From the NCBI GenBank assembly GCA_035610365.1, contig CM069432.1, positions 278,231,482 to 278,295,481 of the forward strand: a DNA stretch of 64,000 nt. Reading direction: 5' to 3'. Origin of the DNA: Aquatica leii. Taxonomy: Eukaryota; Arthropoda; Insecta; Coleoptera; Lampyridae. Positions 35,446-47,748 of this stretch are shown in pieces. Each line of letters begins with the position of its first letter. The stretch's first letter is position 1. Under the pieces are notes generated by a model that worked only from the letters and a program-made list of their open reading frames with translations, ran no database searches and was not told the origin of the DNA. The position numbers and the translations under genes were made by a program.

Positions 35446-37366
35446 CAGTGTGTCCGAAAAGTATGGAATATATTATACAGGTCGATAAATATGCACTTTA
35501 CACAAAAAAATTGTAAATAAAAGTTGTTTATCACTTAGTTATCTACCACCTGGGAGATATCAATTTAAATTTTTGCTGTAAACAAAATCGCAACGAATAA
35601 CACTTACATTTTTTTAAATAGCAAGGCACGTCTTTATTATACTCATTTGATAGAGTCTTTTTTTCTCTTTTCAACCATATAAAACTTGAATACCTTTACA
35701 TCAAAAAATTTTCAAGAAAAACAAGGACATGTCTAACAAATTTATTTTACTGAGCAGTATTAATCAGGTACGTAATATGTAGCATTGAAACAATTGAATG
35801 CACTTTAGAACACTGTCACACTTTGCTATTTGTTAGTGCTTGAAATATGGCTCAATTATCTGAGAAACATAGAATTGAAATTTTAATGATTCTAGGATAT
35901 GGAGATAGAAGAAGAACCCAAGACGAAGTATGTAATTTATTTAATAACTTGCATCCAGAATTAAACATTTCGCAGTCCACGGTAAGCAAAATTTGGCGGA
36001 AATTTCAAGAGACAGGTTCGGTGAAAGATGCGAGTAGAACTGGTAGACCTTTGTCATTAAGTAATGTGGAACGAGAAAATGTGTTCTTGTCTGTTAAGGA
36101 AAATCCACAAATTTCTGTTCGGCAAATTGCTAGAGACCATAATTTGAATAAATGGGCTGTACATGACGTTTTAAAAAAAGAAAAATTTCATCCTTATAAA
36201 GCTTGTGTAGTTTAAGAATTATTTGAAGACGATTTGGACAGCAGGCTGGAGTTTTGTGAAACAATAACAAACAAACTTGTACGAGATGCACATTTTCATA
36301 AAAATATCCTTTTTACTGATGAGGCCACGTTTTGTTTAAACGGCACAATTAACAAACAAAACACACGTTACTGATCTTCACAAAATCCTCACTGGTATCT
36401 AGAAGGACACACCCAATACCAGCAGAAAGTCAACGTCTGGGTAGGAATGATTGGAAGTCAAATTTTGGGCCATATTTTTTTGAAGGTAGTTTAACGGCGA
36501 ATATTTATCTCGATTTCTTAAGATTTGAGTTAGTTCCTGCTTTGGCCGAGTTATTTCCACATGAAGTAGATCCAGATATGCCTCATAACAGAATATGGCT
36601 TTAACAAGACGGGGCACCTCCACATTTTGGAATTAATGTCCGCCACTTTCTTAATAATACTTTTCAAAATACATGGATAGGCAAAAGAGGTACGATAGAA
36701 TGGCTTGCTCGCTCGCCGGATTTAAGTCCACTAGATTTTTTTCTTTGGGGCTATATTAAAAGCAAAATTTATGTAAATAGACCTGATAATGTTGAAGATT
36801 TAAAAAATTGCATTAGAGTTGAGATAAGAGCTATAACTCGAGATATGATTTCAAAAGCAATCGATGGTTTTAAAAATCGAATTTACCACTGCCAAATTAT
36901 GAATGGTTTACATTTTGAACATTTATTGTAAGTTTAGTTTAAATACATTTTTTTGTTATAACAATTTTATGTTAAGATATTTAAAGTTTAATATTTGCTA
37001 TTGTGACAGTGCATTCAATTGTTTCAATACTACATATTACGTACCTGATTAATACTGCTTAGTAAAATAAATTTGTTAGACATGTCCTTGTTTTTCTTGA
37101 AAATTTTTTGATGTAAAGGTATTCAAGTTTCATATGGTTCAAAAGAGAAAAAAAGACTCTATCAAATGAGTATAATAAAGACGTGCCTTGCTATTTAAAA
37201 AAATGTAAGTGTTATTCGTTGCGATTTTGTTTACAGCAAAAATTTAAATTGATATCTCCCAGGTGGTAGATAACTAAGTGATAAACAACTTTTATTTACA
37301 ACTTTTTCGTGTAAAGTGCATATTTATCGACCTGTATAATATATTCTATACTTTTCGGACACACTG
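35446..37366 (+). mobile_element. mariner/Tc1-type transposon with about 370-bp inverted repeats
   Basis: Starts CAGTGTGTCCGAAAAGTATG and ends with the complement, flanked by TA (35,444-35,445 and 37,367-37,368). The inverted repeats run from 35,446 to about 35,823 and from about 37,002 to 37,366 and are nearly identical, unusually long for the group. One transposase lies between. The element interrupts the large PIN/CXC gene between IFPVGSTNAII and the next coding block. High similarity of the arms points to a recent insertion. Confidence 0.92.
35847..36930 (+). pseudogene. mariner/Tc1-type transposase, broken
   Basis: Starts MAQLSEKHRIEILMILGYGD at 35,847. Paired helix-turn-helix regions cover residues 1-120 (STVSKIWRKFQETGSVKD, SGRP-like TGRPLSLS, SVRQIARDHNLN). 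The catalytic core reads ILFTDEATF (first D), NVWVGMIGSQILG, QDGAPPHFGINVRHFL (second D) and WLARSPDLSPLDFFLWG (third D). I count 36 residues between the second and third acids. It ends near HFEHLL at about 36,930. Decay: TAA for Gln near 36,214, TGA for Trp near 36,372, a one-base shift near 36,480 and TAA for Gln before QDGAPPH (36,602). The inverted repeats look usable but the enzyme is not. Confidence 0.88.
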
Positions 37367-39419
37367 TATAAGAGCATAGAGGTCAAGATATTGGATACTG
37401 CATTTGGAATGTATACGAAGCATGTTGCCCTTTTTTCATGCTGCAGGACACCTGCAATACGCAAAGCACCTGTACTTGCAGGAAATGGAAAACTTAGAAA
37501 ATAGGATGTCTGCAGAGGAATTTCATAAGTTTTGCAACCTGGGCTATTTTACTATTCGTTGCACTCATAAGTTTTGTTCAGGCACGTGGACGGATAAGGT
37601 AATTGAACAAAATCTCATGCGTGCTTTTAAGACCGAAGGTGTCACCCATGGCCGAAGAATAACGAATAGCACTCTTGCTCGCTGGATTTTAGGACAGCAA
37701 GCATGCATGAGGGTTTGTAATGCAATGGAGGCACTGTGTCGAATCACTCATGTATCCTCTGAACAGCACGTTGAACTACGAGACAGTCGAAAATCTCGTG
37801 ACCTTCATGACTTTAGACAGATTCTTTCATGGTTTGAGGCACACTCTCCCTTTGATGAAACAGTACAGGACAAACTGATTTCGTTATCTACATGGATTGT
37901 TGCGGATTCGTCAATTAATTGTGACTGTGCCTTCGAGCATGACCTCGAGGCACAAAACAGAATGACGGGACTAAAGTTTACAGATGTAAAACTCAAAAGG
38001 AAAGATACAGTTACCCCAATATCGTTTATGAACGGCACGGTAACAGTTCGCGACAAGGTAATTCCTGTTAATCCCCAGCAATTGTTTCTTAGAATAGCAT
38101 GTGTTTTAAAATCGCAGTTAGAATTTAAGCAGTATATTCATTATGAACTTGCGCCCTACCCCACTTCCCTCTTCGATGGATCAAAAATGAGAAAGACACA
38201 AAAGTCAGTCCTTGTTGATGTTATCGAAAAGCTTCAGCCGTGTACGGAATGGTGTTATTCTAATGAAAATGTATGTTATAGATGGTGGTTATCTTCTGCA
38301 CAAGGTTATCTGGTCCCATCCATCAACGTATGGTCAAATTTCTACATCGTATGTAACTTACGTCCTCACTCATTACGGGCCGTCCTCCATTGTGGTGTTT
38401 GATGGATACGATGGTCCTCCTTCCATAAAATGTCAAGAACAGTTCCGGAGAGCTGGTACAAACTCTCGTGAAGTTGTTTTTGATGAAGCTACCATTGCAA
38501 CACAACAGCGTGACTTTTTGGGTAGTGGAAAGAACAAGTCCCGATTAATAAAGGCTTTACGCACAAACTTTCAACAGTCGAAAACACTACGTATCAAGCT
38601 AAGCTGATTGTCTCCACTGCACTAGAAGTTCACTCCAGTGAGAAAACAGTTACTGTAGTTGGAACTGATGCTAATATTTTAGTGATGCTTTTGGCCCGGA
38701 TAACGCCACACTGCAATCTATTTTTTGAAACCAGCTGCGGTAGCATCTAAGCAAGACAAGGTGTTTGATATCTGTAAGATACAGGGTACGATTGGCGAAA
38801 TGAAGCATTGCAGACTGTTCCTTTGTGCAATGACAGGTTGCGATTCAACGTCAGCACTATTTCGCAAGGGGAAGAGATCCGCTTACAAAATTTTGGCTGA
38901 AGACAAAAATCTTAGAGAGGAAATATCAATTTTTAATTGTCTAAATTCTGATCCCTTCATGATTGCGTCTGTAGGCGAAAAATTCCTTATGCGACTATAT
39001 GGAGAAAAACAATGTAAGACATTAAACGATCTTCGATATGTCACATTCCAAAAGACCATTACACGACAGAAAGTAACGGCGTCATTTAAGCTAGCCAACT
39101 TCGGATGCAACTCGTCTGCATTCTTTTAGGGTGTATCTGCAGGTACAAATTTGGCACGTTGAAAATGACACCATTAAGCCAATCAACTGGGGATGTCGTG
39201 AGGCTTCAGACATGCTGATTCCTGTGCCTAGTACTACACCTCCGGCACCCGATGAACTTCTTCATCTGATAACATGTAATTGCATTCGTGGCTGCGAATG
39301 CAGAAAGGCAGGCCTTGCGTGTTCTCAATTATGTGGTCGTTGTCGTGGAACTGCGTGTAAAAACCGCGCACTGGAAGCAGAAGGATCAGAGGACGAAGAA
39401 AGAAAGCAATCGTAGAAAT

Positions 39420-42290
39420 AATGTTAGGTATAGATATATACCGTAAGTGCTAGATGATTTTAATGTTGCCTGCTTTGCAGTTTAGTTTTTTTATCGTAAC
39501 CACAAGATGGAAGGAACATAGGTTTACATTTACCTAATATAATAAGCCATACCATAACAGCTTTGAGTCATATCTAGTTGATTTTTTTATGTATCATAAC
39601 CATAATAATGTTAAATTAAGGAATAAAAATATCTGTTTTCAGGATCCTGAGTATATCTAGTTTCATTTTTTATCCATGTGATTCTAGGTCTTAATGTTGC
39701 AAGAAAACTACTAGTCCTACGATAAAATAGTATATAACATTTTTTGTAGAGATTTTAAAGACCTTTAATTTATGTTACTTGAAAATTTACCGTTGGGGCT
39801 CGTATAAGCAAGATATTTAACAAATAACCTTTTTTGTCCGTCACTTTGTAATATGGCGGCTGACGCACGCGGAGGATTGATGGTGAACTTTGGTATAGTT
39901 GGAAAGGATCATGTAAACTATATCACTGCCAATTTTCAGCTTTGTACTATTTACTTCCAGGTGATAAACTATAATGACTGGGATATATGTCAATTTGCAG
40001 AGAACTTTGAAGATTGTTTAAAAAAGGTTTTTTTTTAACATTCACAAATGTTGATAATTTTTATTATTTAGTAAACTTCGATACTAAGTTACGAAACAAA
40101 GTTGATTTTACATGTAGAATATTGTAAGGACATATGACAGGCAATTTTATGTTCATTAATGTTAAATGTAAATGCTGCGTTTAATATTCCTGTATAAATA
40201 ATCGTTTTTTTGGGAAATTGTACCTTGATAAGCCCAAATAAACTGGCAACGTTAGAGGGCTCGCGTAGGAACAGTTAACATATATTATATTATATATGCG
40301 GGCTTCACAACTCTCTGTATATAAGCGCGGAGTGCTGGGGTCAACAGCGGCCTGTTATATATATATATTCTACAAGATGGATCTCGGTATGTCAAGTAAT
40401 TTATGGATCTCGAATTGCACTTTTTGGAGTATTTTATATATGTTTATATACATAGTTATAGTTAAAAACAAAAATTATACATTCCTAATAATAACATGCG
40501 TTTTTTTTACAGAATAAAATTTATTTTAAAATCGGTTTTTATTTTCCAAAGCGAGCAGTTGGTTATATTATTACTGTATTATATATACCAATACAAATAT
40601 ATTCAAAGCTTTGAACATGTCTGTTAGAAAGCATAAACTGCAAAAAATATACTGACAGCGTATAAAAGATGTGAAAGTTTAAACCGTTCTCAAGCGCATT
40701 CTTTAAAAGCTTTTTGTTTGAGCTTAGAAAATTTCACAGTAAGTGGCAAAACTTATTATATTTATATTAATTAAGTATGAAGATTTATTAACCTTTAGGT
40801 CTCAAACATTATTATTTCAATACAAATTTTAGTTTAACAATAATTGGATTTTGTTTTAGTACAAAAAAATACACGTATTTGATTTTATTCTAAATACAAA
40901 AACTTAAATTTCGATTGGATTTGGAACATAAGAATACAAATTTAACTGACGTTAATTATTAACACTTTAATGTTTAAGGATTTTTTGATAACTACAAAAC
41001 TAATATTGTTTTTATTAAATGAAACCTAAGTGTACCATAAAGCAACAAAACATTAAAAAAAGACTCACAGTGTATATCACTTTTATAACGCAATTCATAT
41101 TATTATGCTTTAACAACTGAGTTGAGATTTATATAATCGAATCTAATTTTAAGTGTCATCGTGTAATCCAGAAAGGTTATTTAAAATGATATTAAATTAC
41201 TTTTCACACCCTTATAGATCCCTTGTGCAGGATTATAGCTGATAGGGTTAAATTACATTTATTGAACTAGAACTTTCGCTCAGCCAAATTATTCACTACC
41301 GTCTTAATTATTGAACGTTGCTACAAAAACAGTTTTTTTTTATAACACATTACGAAAAAAATATCTTGATGTAATTAGATGGCAAAAGCTAATACGTAGA
41401 CACGTTTTAAGTCCTACCGTTACACCATTAAAGAATTCTAAAAAGCTATAAGTAGATTTCTAATGAAAGTAGAGCCTTTTAGATGTTAGTTCTTATTCCT
41501 CTTGAATTACTCTTTTGTGCGAAGTTGTAGAAATCTTAGACCTTATTCATCAGAGTTCTCTTGGATAGAGTATTACAAACTCCGCATGGTACGTTTAATG
41601 CAACCTAATAACATCTATTTATACAATGTGTCATATTATGTTAGTAAATAGTTATATATGTGTATGCTGTGGTAGAGATTAGAAGGTTCTGCCTACATTA
41701 AATGATAAATGTAATTATTAACGTATTCGCACTTTCAAACAATTGAATAATTTCTCTATTTATTAGTGGTATAACTCAAATTTGTTTTTATGTATTTTTT
41801 GTGTTGTAATGTTTTAATTTTAATTTACCAAACAGAAATAGTTAAGCCCCTCCTTACAAAAACCCGTTACATCTGAATAAAATTTTTGCATTAGTCATGT
41901 TTTTAAAACCCGTATTACACGATACTTCAGTTTTCATATTATTTGCGGTTAAACGTTGTTATTTACTGTCATTATTTTAACAGTCACAACATATGTTAAT
42001 AACGTAATAACTATGGAATCTATAATGTAATTAAGCTTATCAGAGATTATAAATAACGGTGCAACATGATCTTCGTGTTTATTTATGAAAAGCGTTTTAA
42101 AATTAAAATTGTCTTAGTTGTATGAAATTGTGACGTGTAAAACTCTCAGGTGCGCTCATTGGTTTACTCAAGGATAATTTTTTCATAAGGAGTTCCGCTA
42201 TTTCTGTTCAGTGAACAGAGAATAGCAAATATGTAAGTAAGTAGGTAGAAATTAAAAGACGTGGTCGCAGTCTAAGAAAAAACTCAATTT
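39420..42290. other. AT-rich stretch without recognised genes
   Basis: A 61-codon frame with a good start context (MAADARGGLMVNFGIVGKD, 39,853-40,038) has no relatives I know. A TATATAAG box near 40,317 lies in a local AT/GC boundary but no downstream gene supports it. The remainder is low-complexity AT-rich DNA. Confidence 0.45.
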
Positions 42291-42313
42291 ATAAGCGTCT
42301 AATAAACAGGGTG

Positions 42314-42354
42314 CAAAGCTGGTTCGCCTCCTCGTGGTGCACCCTGGATAACGC
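42314..42354 (+). other. short hairpin before the LINE coding text
   Basis: Perfect 8-bp arms AGGGTGCA and TGCACCCT around a loop of about 23 bases containing GGTTCGCCTCC. It may be a structured part of the LINE 5' region. Confidence 0.4.
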
Positions 42355-44260
42355 TAAATGAGCTAGCACAAAAAAAATTGCGACAGACTCGACATACTTG
42401 AAGACAAAACTTCTTGTTTTACATCACAGTAGTGGAAGAAGAAGGAAAACAAAAAAGATTAACTATATGCATACAGAAAACGGTCCTTTTAAGGACTAAC
42501 TGACCAGAGATCTCGGACCACGTGTCCCGATCTGTCATTTTAATATTAAAGGAATAAGTAAGGCAAAATACCAATTATTACAGAAAATTTTACATGAGAA
42601 CGACATTGACCAGGTGGCCATACAGGAAACTAATGCTGAGAGCAAAGAAAAACTCCAATTGAAAAGAATCATACCGGGGTACGGCCTGTTGGGAGCTACA
42701 TATCACAGGGTTTACGGTGTTGCGACTTAGGTTTGCAAAGATATTGAAAATGCTGTATTTATATCTACCTTAATCGAAAATAACATCTATGAAATTATCA
42801 CCAGAATTGAAGAACTGACCGTGTCTAATATTTATAAGCTCCCCGCTGTTGCCTGAACACCTGACAAACTATTGCATGACTTGGATATAGCAAGAAGACA
42901 AAAATGGATAGAAACGGTCGGAAACGTTGACTTTCGACAAACTAGTTGACAAGCTTGGTCTCTGCTGCGCAGGCTGGATGAAACTAACGCATCTGATCTG
43001 ATCGGCGAAGTTCCACTTAATACTACTACATCTAGAGCTCCTCGAAATCGACCGCATACAACCAAAGGAACTGAGTGATCTGAAGAAGAAATGCGGGATG
43101 GACTCAGTATACTTAAGTGATTTCTCCATAACCGAAATAAAAAGTGTTTTTAAAAAAAATGAAGCGGGGTAAAACACCGATCTTGGACGGCATACATCTG
43201 AAATTTCTCATACACAGTGGCGCCTATGCAGGGCAGTGGCTTGCAAGATTTTTCACGGATATCCTCCAAAGTTCCTAGAAAGACTGATACTCAATAGAAC
43301 TAGCCAGGCAATACTCGCAAATATCCTTTTTGAGCAGGCAGGTTTCCGACCCCAAAAAAGCTGCACGGATCAAGTTTTGTCTCTTGCAACATACATTGAA
43401 TTCGGGTTTCAAAAACCGCAAGCTAGCTCCAGCATTCATAGATCTAATTACAGCATACAATAACGTTTGGAGACAACGAATAATATATAAGCTGGTTCGA
43501 GCTATTCCTTGTAAAAGAGTAATCAACCTCGTTGATAACATGCTCTCAAATAGAGCTTTTCAAGTTATAATGGGAAATACAAAAAGTAAACGAATTAGGC
43601 TCAACAGTGGACTCTCACAAGCGTCTGTTTTGGCCCTTATATTTTTCAACATGTATATTGCTGACATGCCTACAACTAGATCAAGTTTGGCTATGCTGAT
43701 GATTGGATCCTAGCAACAGACCAAAATAATATAGAAACCGCCGAGATAATTCTGACAAATGACCTAACAGCCCTTAGTGAGTACCGTCAAACGGGGTAAT
43801 TTCGATCATGCGGGGCAAAGTCCATCATCCACGACCCTGTGAAGAAAATGGCGCCTAAAATCAAACCGTTTAAGAGTCGTGTTTGAGTATAGACTTGTCC
43901 AGTGATATATAAGATAAGTATGTGTAGAAAAATTAGTTAACAAAAGGTTGAAAATTGGCTAGAATAGAAACATGCGAAAACGATTGATGCTATAGCTAAA
44001 AGTTCACGTTAAGAAAAATATTTGGTACATATACTAGAAAATATAGCTATTTGTGAATGTAACTAAACAAAAATAACACTATAATTTATTCTTCATACGG
44101 CTCTGCTGGAGATTTTTGAAAAAATCAATTATTGGTAATTTCGGTCACTTTCAGTTTGGAAATACTTTTGAATTTCAGAAGTAATATTTTAGGTTATGTT
44201 TATTTGTAAAGCTCAGGTTTTTATTTTATGTCTATACTAATTTTGCTTATTTGTTTTTAG

Positions 44261-47200
44261 ATGCCACGATACTATAAAAAACAGTTAGGATTCCGGGGAA
44301 AAAAATTTATTATGAAAAATTTCTTCAGAGGGCAGTGGAGGCGGTAAAACAAAAAAAATGTCAATGAGAGCTGCGCTGAGCAGTTTCGCGCCCCTTACTC
44401 GACACTCAATGACCATTACCATGGACAAAATCCGCTTAAGTACGGAAGACCATCCGCTCTAGAAGTAAACGAAGAAAAACTGTTGGCAGAAAACCTGCAG
44501 CTTTGTGCTAATTGGGGATTTCCCTTAAAGCCCATCGACATCAAACATATTGTTAAGCAATATTTATCAAGGCGTGGAGTAACAGAACGAAGGTTTATCG
44601 AAAACTTACCTGGAACCGACTGCTTCAATGGCTTTATAAGTTGAAATCCTAATTTCACTATTAAACTGACCGAAAATACGAAAACGGTTTGAGCAGCGTT
44701 AAGCTTTGAAACAGTGGATGATTATTTTATAAATTTAAAAGATGTCGTCAAGGATATTCTATCTTCCAACATCATTAACTATGATGAAACCATTTTATAA
44801 ATGACTTGGGCGCTGTAAAAGTGGTTTTAAAGAAGGGCAGCAAACATGCTCCTATAGCCATAGATTGTACGAAAACGAGTACTACAGTTATGTTTGCGAT
44901 AGCACGAAATGGCATAAAGCCTCCACCATATATTGTATATAAAGCAAAGCATTCGTACGTGGACTTGACTGCAGGGGGTATAGAAGGTGCTAGGTATAAT
45001 CGCACCCCCAGCGGGTGGTTTGATTCTACTCTCTTTGAAGACTGGTTCTTTTCTATTATTTTGCCACATTTTAAAAAGTTAGATGGTGATAAAGTTTGGA
45101 TTGGAGATAACCTAAGCACCCACATCTGTAATGAGGTAACATAAACGATGTTGTGCCGCTGCTCAGTGGAGACGGGGTGGGTTATATTTTAAAATTTCGT
45201 GATTGATTTGGATAACTTGACGAAAAACACAAAATCGAAAAATAATAATGTCGAAATCAAAGGGCGCCAGGAAGGAGTAAAGCTTAATGGACTTCTGGCC
45301 CTTGCCAACCACAAGTCCGCTCCTGAAGGATACACTCTAAATGGACTTACCTTATTAGAGTGTATCTCACTAAAATCTGTAATAAATTGATAAAGTTACA
45401 CACTCGGAGGCCGACGGAATTAAAAGCTCTTTACATTTAACAATTTAACATTTATTTGAACTATTTGAACACACAAAAAAATAAAAATGAAATAAATAAA
45501 AAAAATAATTATAATAAAATAATAGTATAGTAATCAACAAAAATTAACCAAAACAAAACAAGAAAAGGTACGTAAATGAACGTTTGATAAAAACAAAATT
45601 TAAAGTTATTTGAATAAATGCACAAAAACAAAATAATAGAATACAAAATACAGAATTTAAAGAAATAAAACAAAGCACAAATTAGTAAATCTTAATTTAT
45701 CACGGCCGTGTGCGCGTCGAAATTACTCATTTACAAAAGAAATAAACTTATTTAATATAAAACTAATATATATAACTTGAATCGAAAAATTCGGTCCCGT
45801 GTAACAAATTTTTAACTCGGGATTATGTCACAGTTCCGACAAATACGGACAATATTTAGTTACATTATTGTTTTTCTTTCAATTCGAGACACTTGTAAAT
45901 TTACTTGAAATTCAAAGCTTTTAACACTCAATCACGTAAATAATAACTTCACGATTAAATAAATGGTGCAAAATAAATACCTTGAATTGTCGTAACTCCA
46001 GGAAAGAACCTGTGTTTGATTCTAGGTGGCCAGTTGTCTACGGGCAGAAAAAACGTTGATAGGTACCCCAAACAATTGCAATGACGGCGGAAGAATGTTC
46101 TTTTTAACACTTAAATGAAATCCGCACAAATGCGAAGACTGGATTTAGCACAACCCATCGATTGCAAATCCAACTTGAAACGTGAGATTCGTTTTTGGAA
46201 ACCATAAAGACTATTTAAACCGTAAATTACAAAATTTGGAAAATCAAACTTTTCCACCACTACACTTAATTTTCACGGTTCCATCTAACTTCCGCGGTAT
46301 TACATCACGATAGGGTAAAGTACCCTGACCACTCAACTACATCACGGTACCCGGTATTTCTTAATTGCCACCGAAACAATTTTTTCCAAAATCAAAATTT
46401 TACTCCTTATAACACCTCGTAATCCCACTTATTTCAATAAACCTGCGCTGCAAAATCCTTGTAAAAGATGGACCACTAAACAAAGTAAATTAACAAAGAT
46501 GAAAACTATTATTGCCACCTGCCTCAAGTCACGTAGGCACACGAAAGAAAGGAAATCTTCTCACGGAAAATGCTTACTCTGTTAAATTATCAAATAGCTC
46601 GCAAATGAACTCAACATAAACAAAAGTATAGATGCTAAGAAAATTGATCAAATTACCTCCAAAAAGAAAATCGTAAATTAGATAGAGTTGTTATTCTAAT
46701 GAGATAACCAGAAGTAAAAACACTAAATCAAAATCAAGACCACGGAACTTTATGCGTTTAAAAAAAAAATACCAGTAATAATTGTGAAATAACTATTAAA
46801 TACAAATCAACTTGAATTAAACGTAATAAAATAACGAGTAAAACGTTTTCGATGCTTACATCGAACTAATCAATCGCTAAAATAAAAGAAAATTCAACCA
46901 AATAAATCTGAATACGGGGTCTTTTACAAAAGAATTCCAACGCAGGTTACACATCACTGTGAGTGTGATACGGGAATGCGAAAACAACAATATTAGGTTT
47001 TTCCTACTAGTACCCAATTCGACACACCTGCTACAATCTTTGGATGTAGCTTCCTTTCGACCTCTTAAAGCGGCGTAGAGAAAAATATTAGAAACATGAA
47101 AGTTAAGAAATAGAGCAGTTCTTCCCAAAACCATATTTCCAAGCTTCTTAAAGAGGTTGTGGAATCTGTTGGTCTTAAATCTCAAGCCCACTCTATTGTA

Positions 47201-47748
47201 GGATTCCAAGGCATGTGGAATTGTTCCATTCAAGCCGGAAACTGTACTAAAAAAAATTCCACGTAAAACAGTTGATGATACACTTGAAACATCATGGACT
47301 CATGCTATAGTAGATCATCTTGACTAACTTCGGACGGGTCCAACAACAACTGCAAAACGAGGAAAAGAACTAATTGTAGCTGCGGGGAAGAGCATAGTGA
47401 CATCCGATTTGCTAATAGCGGAATCTAGACCAACCAAAACCAGAAAGCAGAGACAAGGAAAAAGTGACGGAGAATCAGAAGAAGAACACTAACAAGCTAA
47501 CAATGAGTGTACAAGTGACATTGAATCATAAAAAGAATTGAATTTAGAGGTTACGGAATCAGAGAAGTCATTCAGGAGAACCCTCTGGCCTAAGCGAAAG
47601 CTTGCCAAAAGAACAAACTTCTGAAGTTTTTAACGTGAACGACTACGTTTTAGTAAAATTCAAAACCAAGAAAAGAGACGCACATTTTATGGCCAAAATT
47701 GAAAAGAACAAAATCTTCTGGAAAAAGGTTTTTTACGTTTTTGACTAA
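44261..47748 (+). pseudogene. pogo-type transposase, split by an LTR-like insert
   Basis: Starts MPRYYKKQLGFRGKK at 44,261, directly after a splice-acceptor-like tttgtttttag. The DNA-binding half reads YSTLNDHYHGQNPLKYGRPS, CANWGFPLKPIDIKHIVKQY and RFIENLPGTDCFNGFI. The DDE core reads NYDET (44,780), VMFAIARNGIKPPPYIVYKA, GARYNRTPSGWFDS and WIGDNLSTHI (second D). After the insert it continues at 46,952 with TVSVIRECENNN, PNSTHLLQSLDVASFRPLKA, KACGIVPFKPETVLKKIP and a C-terminal NVNDYVLVKFKTKKRDAHF domain to 47,748. Stops and shifts are present (for example after FRGQWRR and FINLKDVV..NYDETIL), so it is inactive. Confidence 0.85.
45127..46951. mobile_element. solo-LTR-like insert inside the pogo element
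   Basis: 1,825 bp beginning TGTAATGAGG and ending GGTTACA, so the ends are TG...CA with inverted TGTAA/TTACA. Both sides carry CATC (45,123-45,126 and 46,952-46,955). Removing it restores the pogo reading frame across STHI/TVSVI. The interior is AT-rich with no reverse transcriptase or gag text; one 63-codon frame at 45,199-45,390 is unrecognised. An LTR remnant is the best explanation; family and age unknown. Confidence 0.72.

Larger units (their letters stand above)
33678..39415 (+). pseudogene. large multi-domain repeat-family gene: PIN/FEN-like nuclease text and CXC-like Cys-rich tail
   Basis: Plus-strand frames in order: 33,678-34,556 (starts in mid-protein, YHQNCHLEF), 34,675-35,280 (CFVTFDQPLYLKA, VVRLGGFHLLMS), the mariner insertion, 37,404-38,260 (MLPFFHAAGHLQYAKHLYLQ, FCSGTWTDKVIEQNLMR, PVNPQQLFLRI), 38,268-38,605 (MYVIDGGYLLHKVIW, SSIVVFDGYDG), 38,610-39,125 (VVGTDANILVMLL, MTGCDSTSALF) and 39,131-39,415 (CNCIRGCECRKAGLACSQLC). 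Acidic motifs in VIDGG, VFDGY and GTDANIL resemble a PIN/XPG-type nuclease; the tail resembles a CXC DNA-binding domain. I recall many near-identical uncharacterised proteins in insects, molluscs and cnidarians, which suggests a mobile family. Stops and frame changes make this copy inactive. The function is unknown; nuclease activity is inference. Confidence 0.72.

Noticed and set aside
40300-40380. TATATAAG box with a nearby GC-rich patch as a promoter
   Set aside because: TA-rich strings are common here and no supported gene follows.
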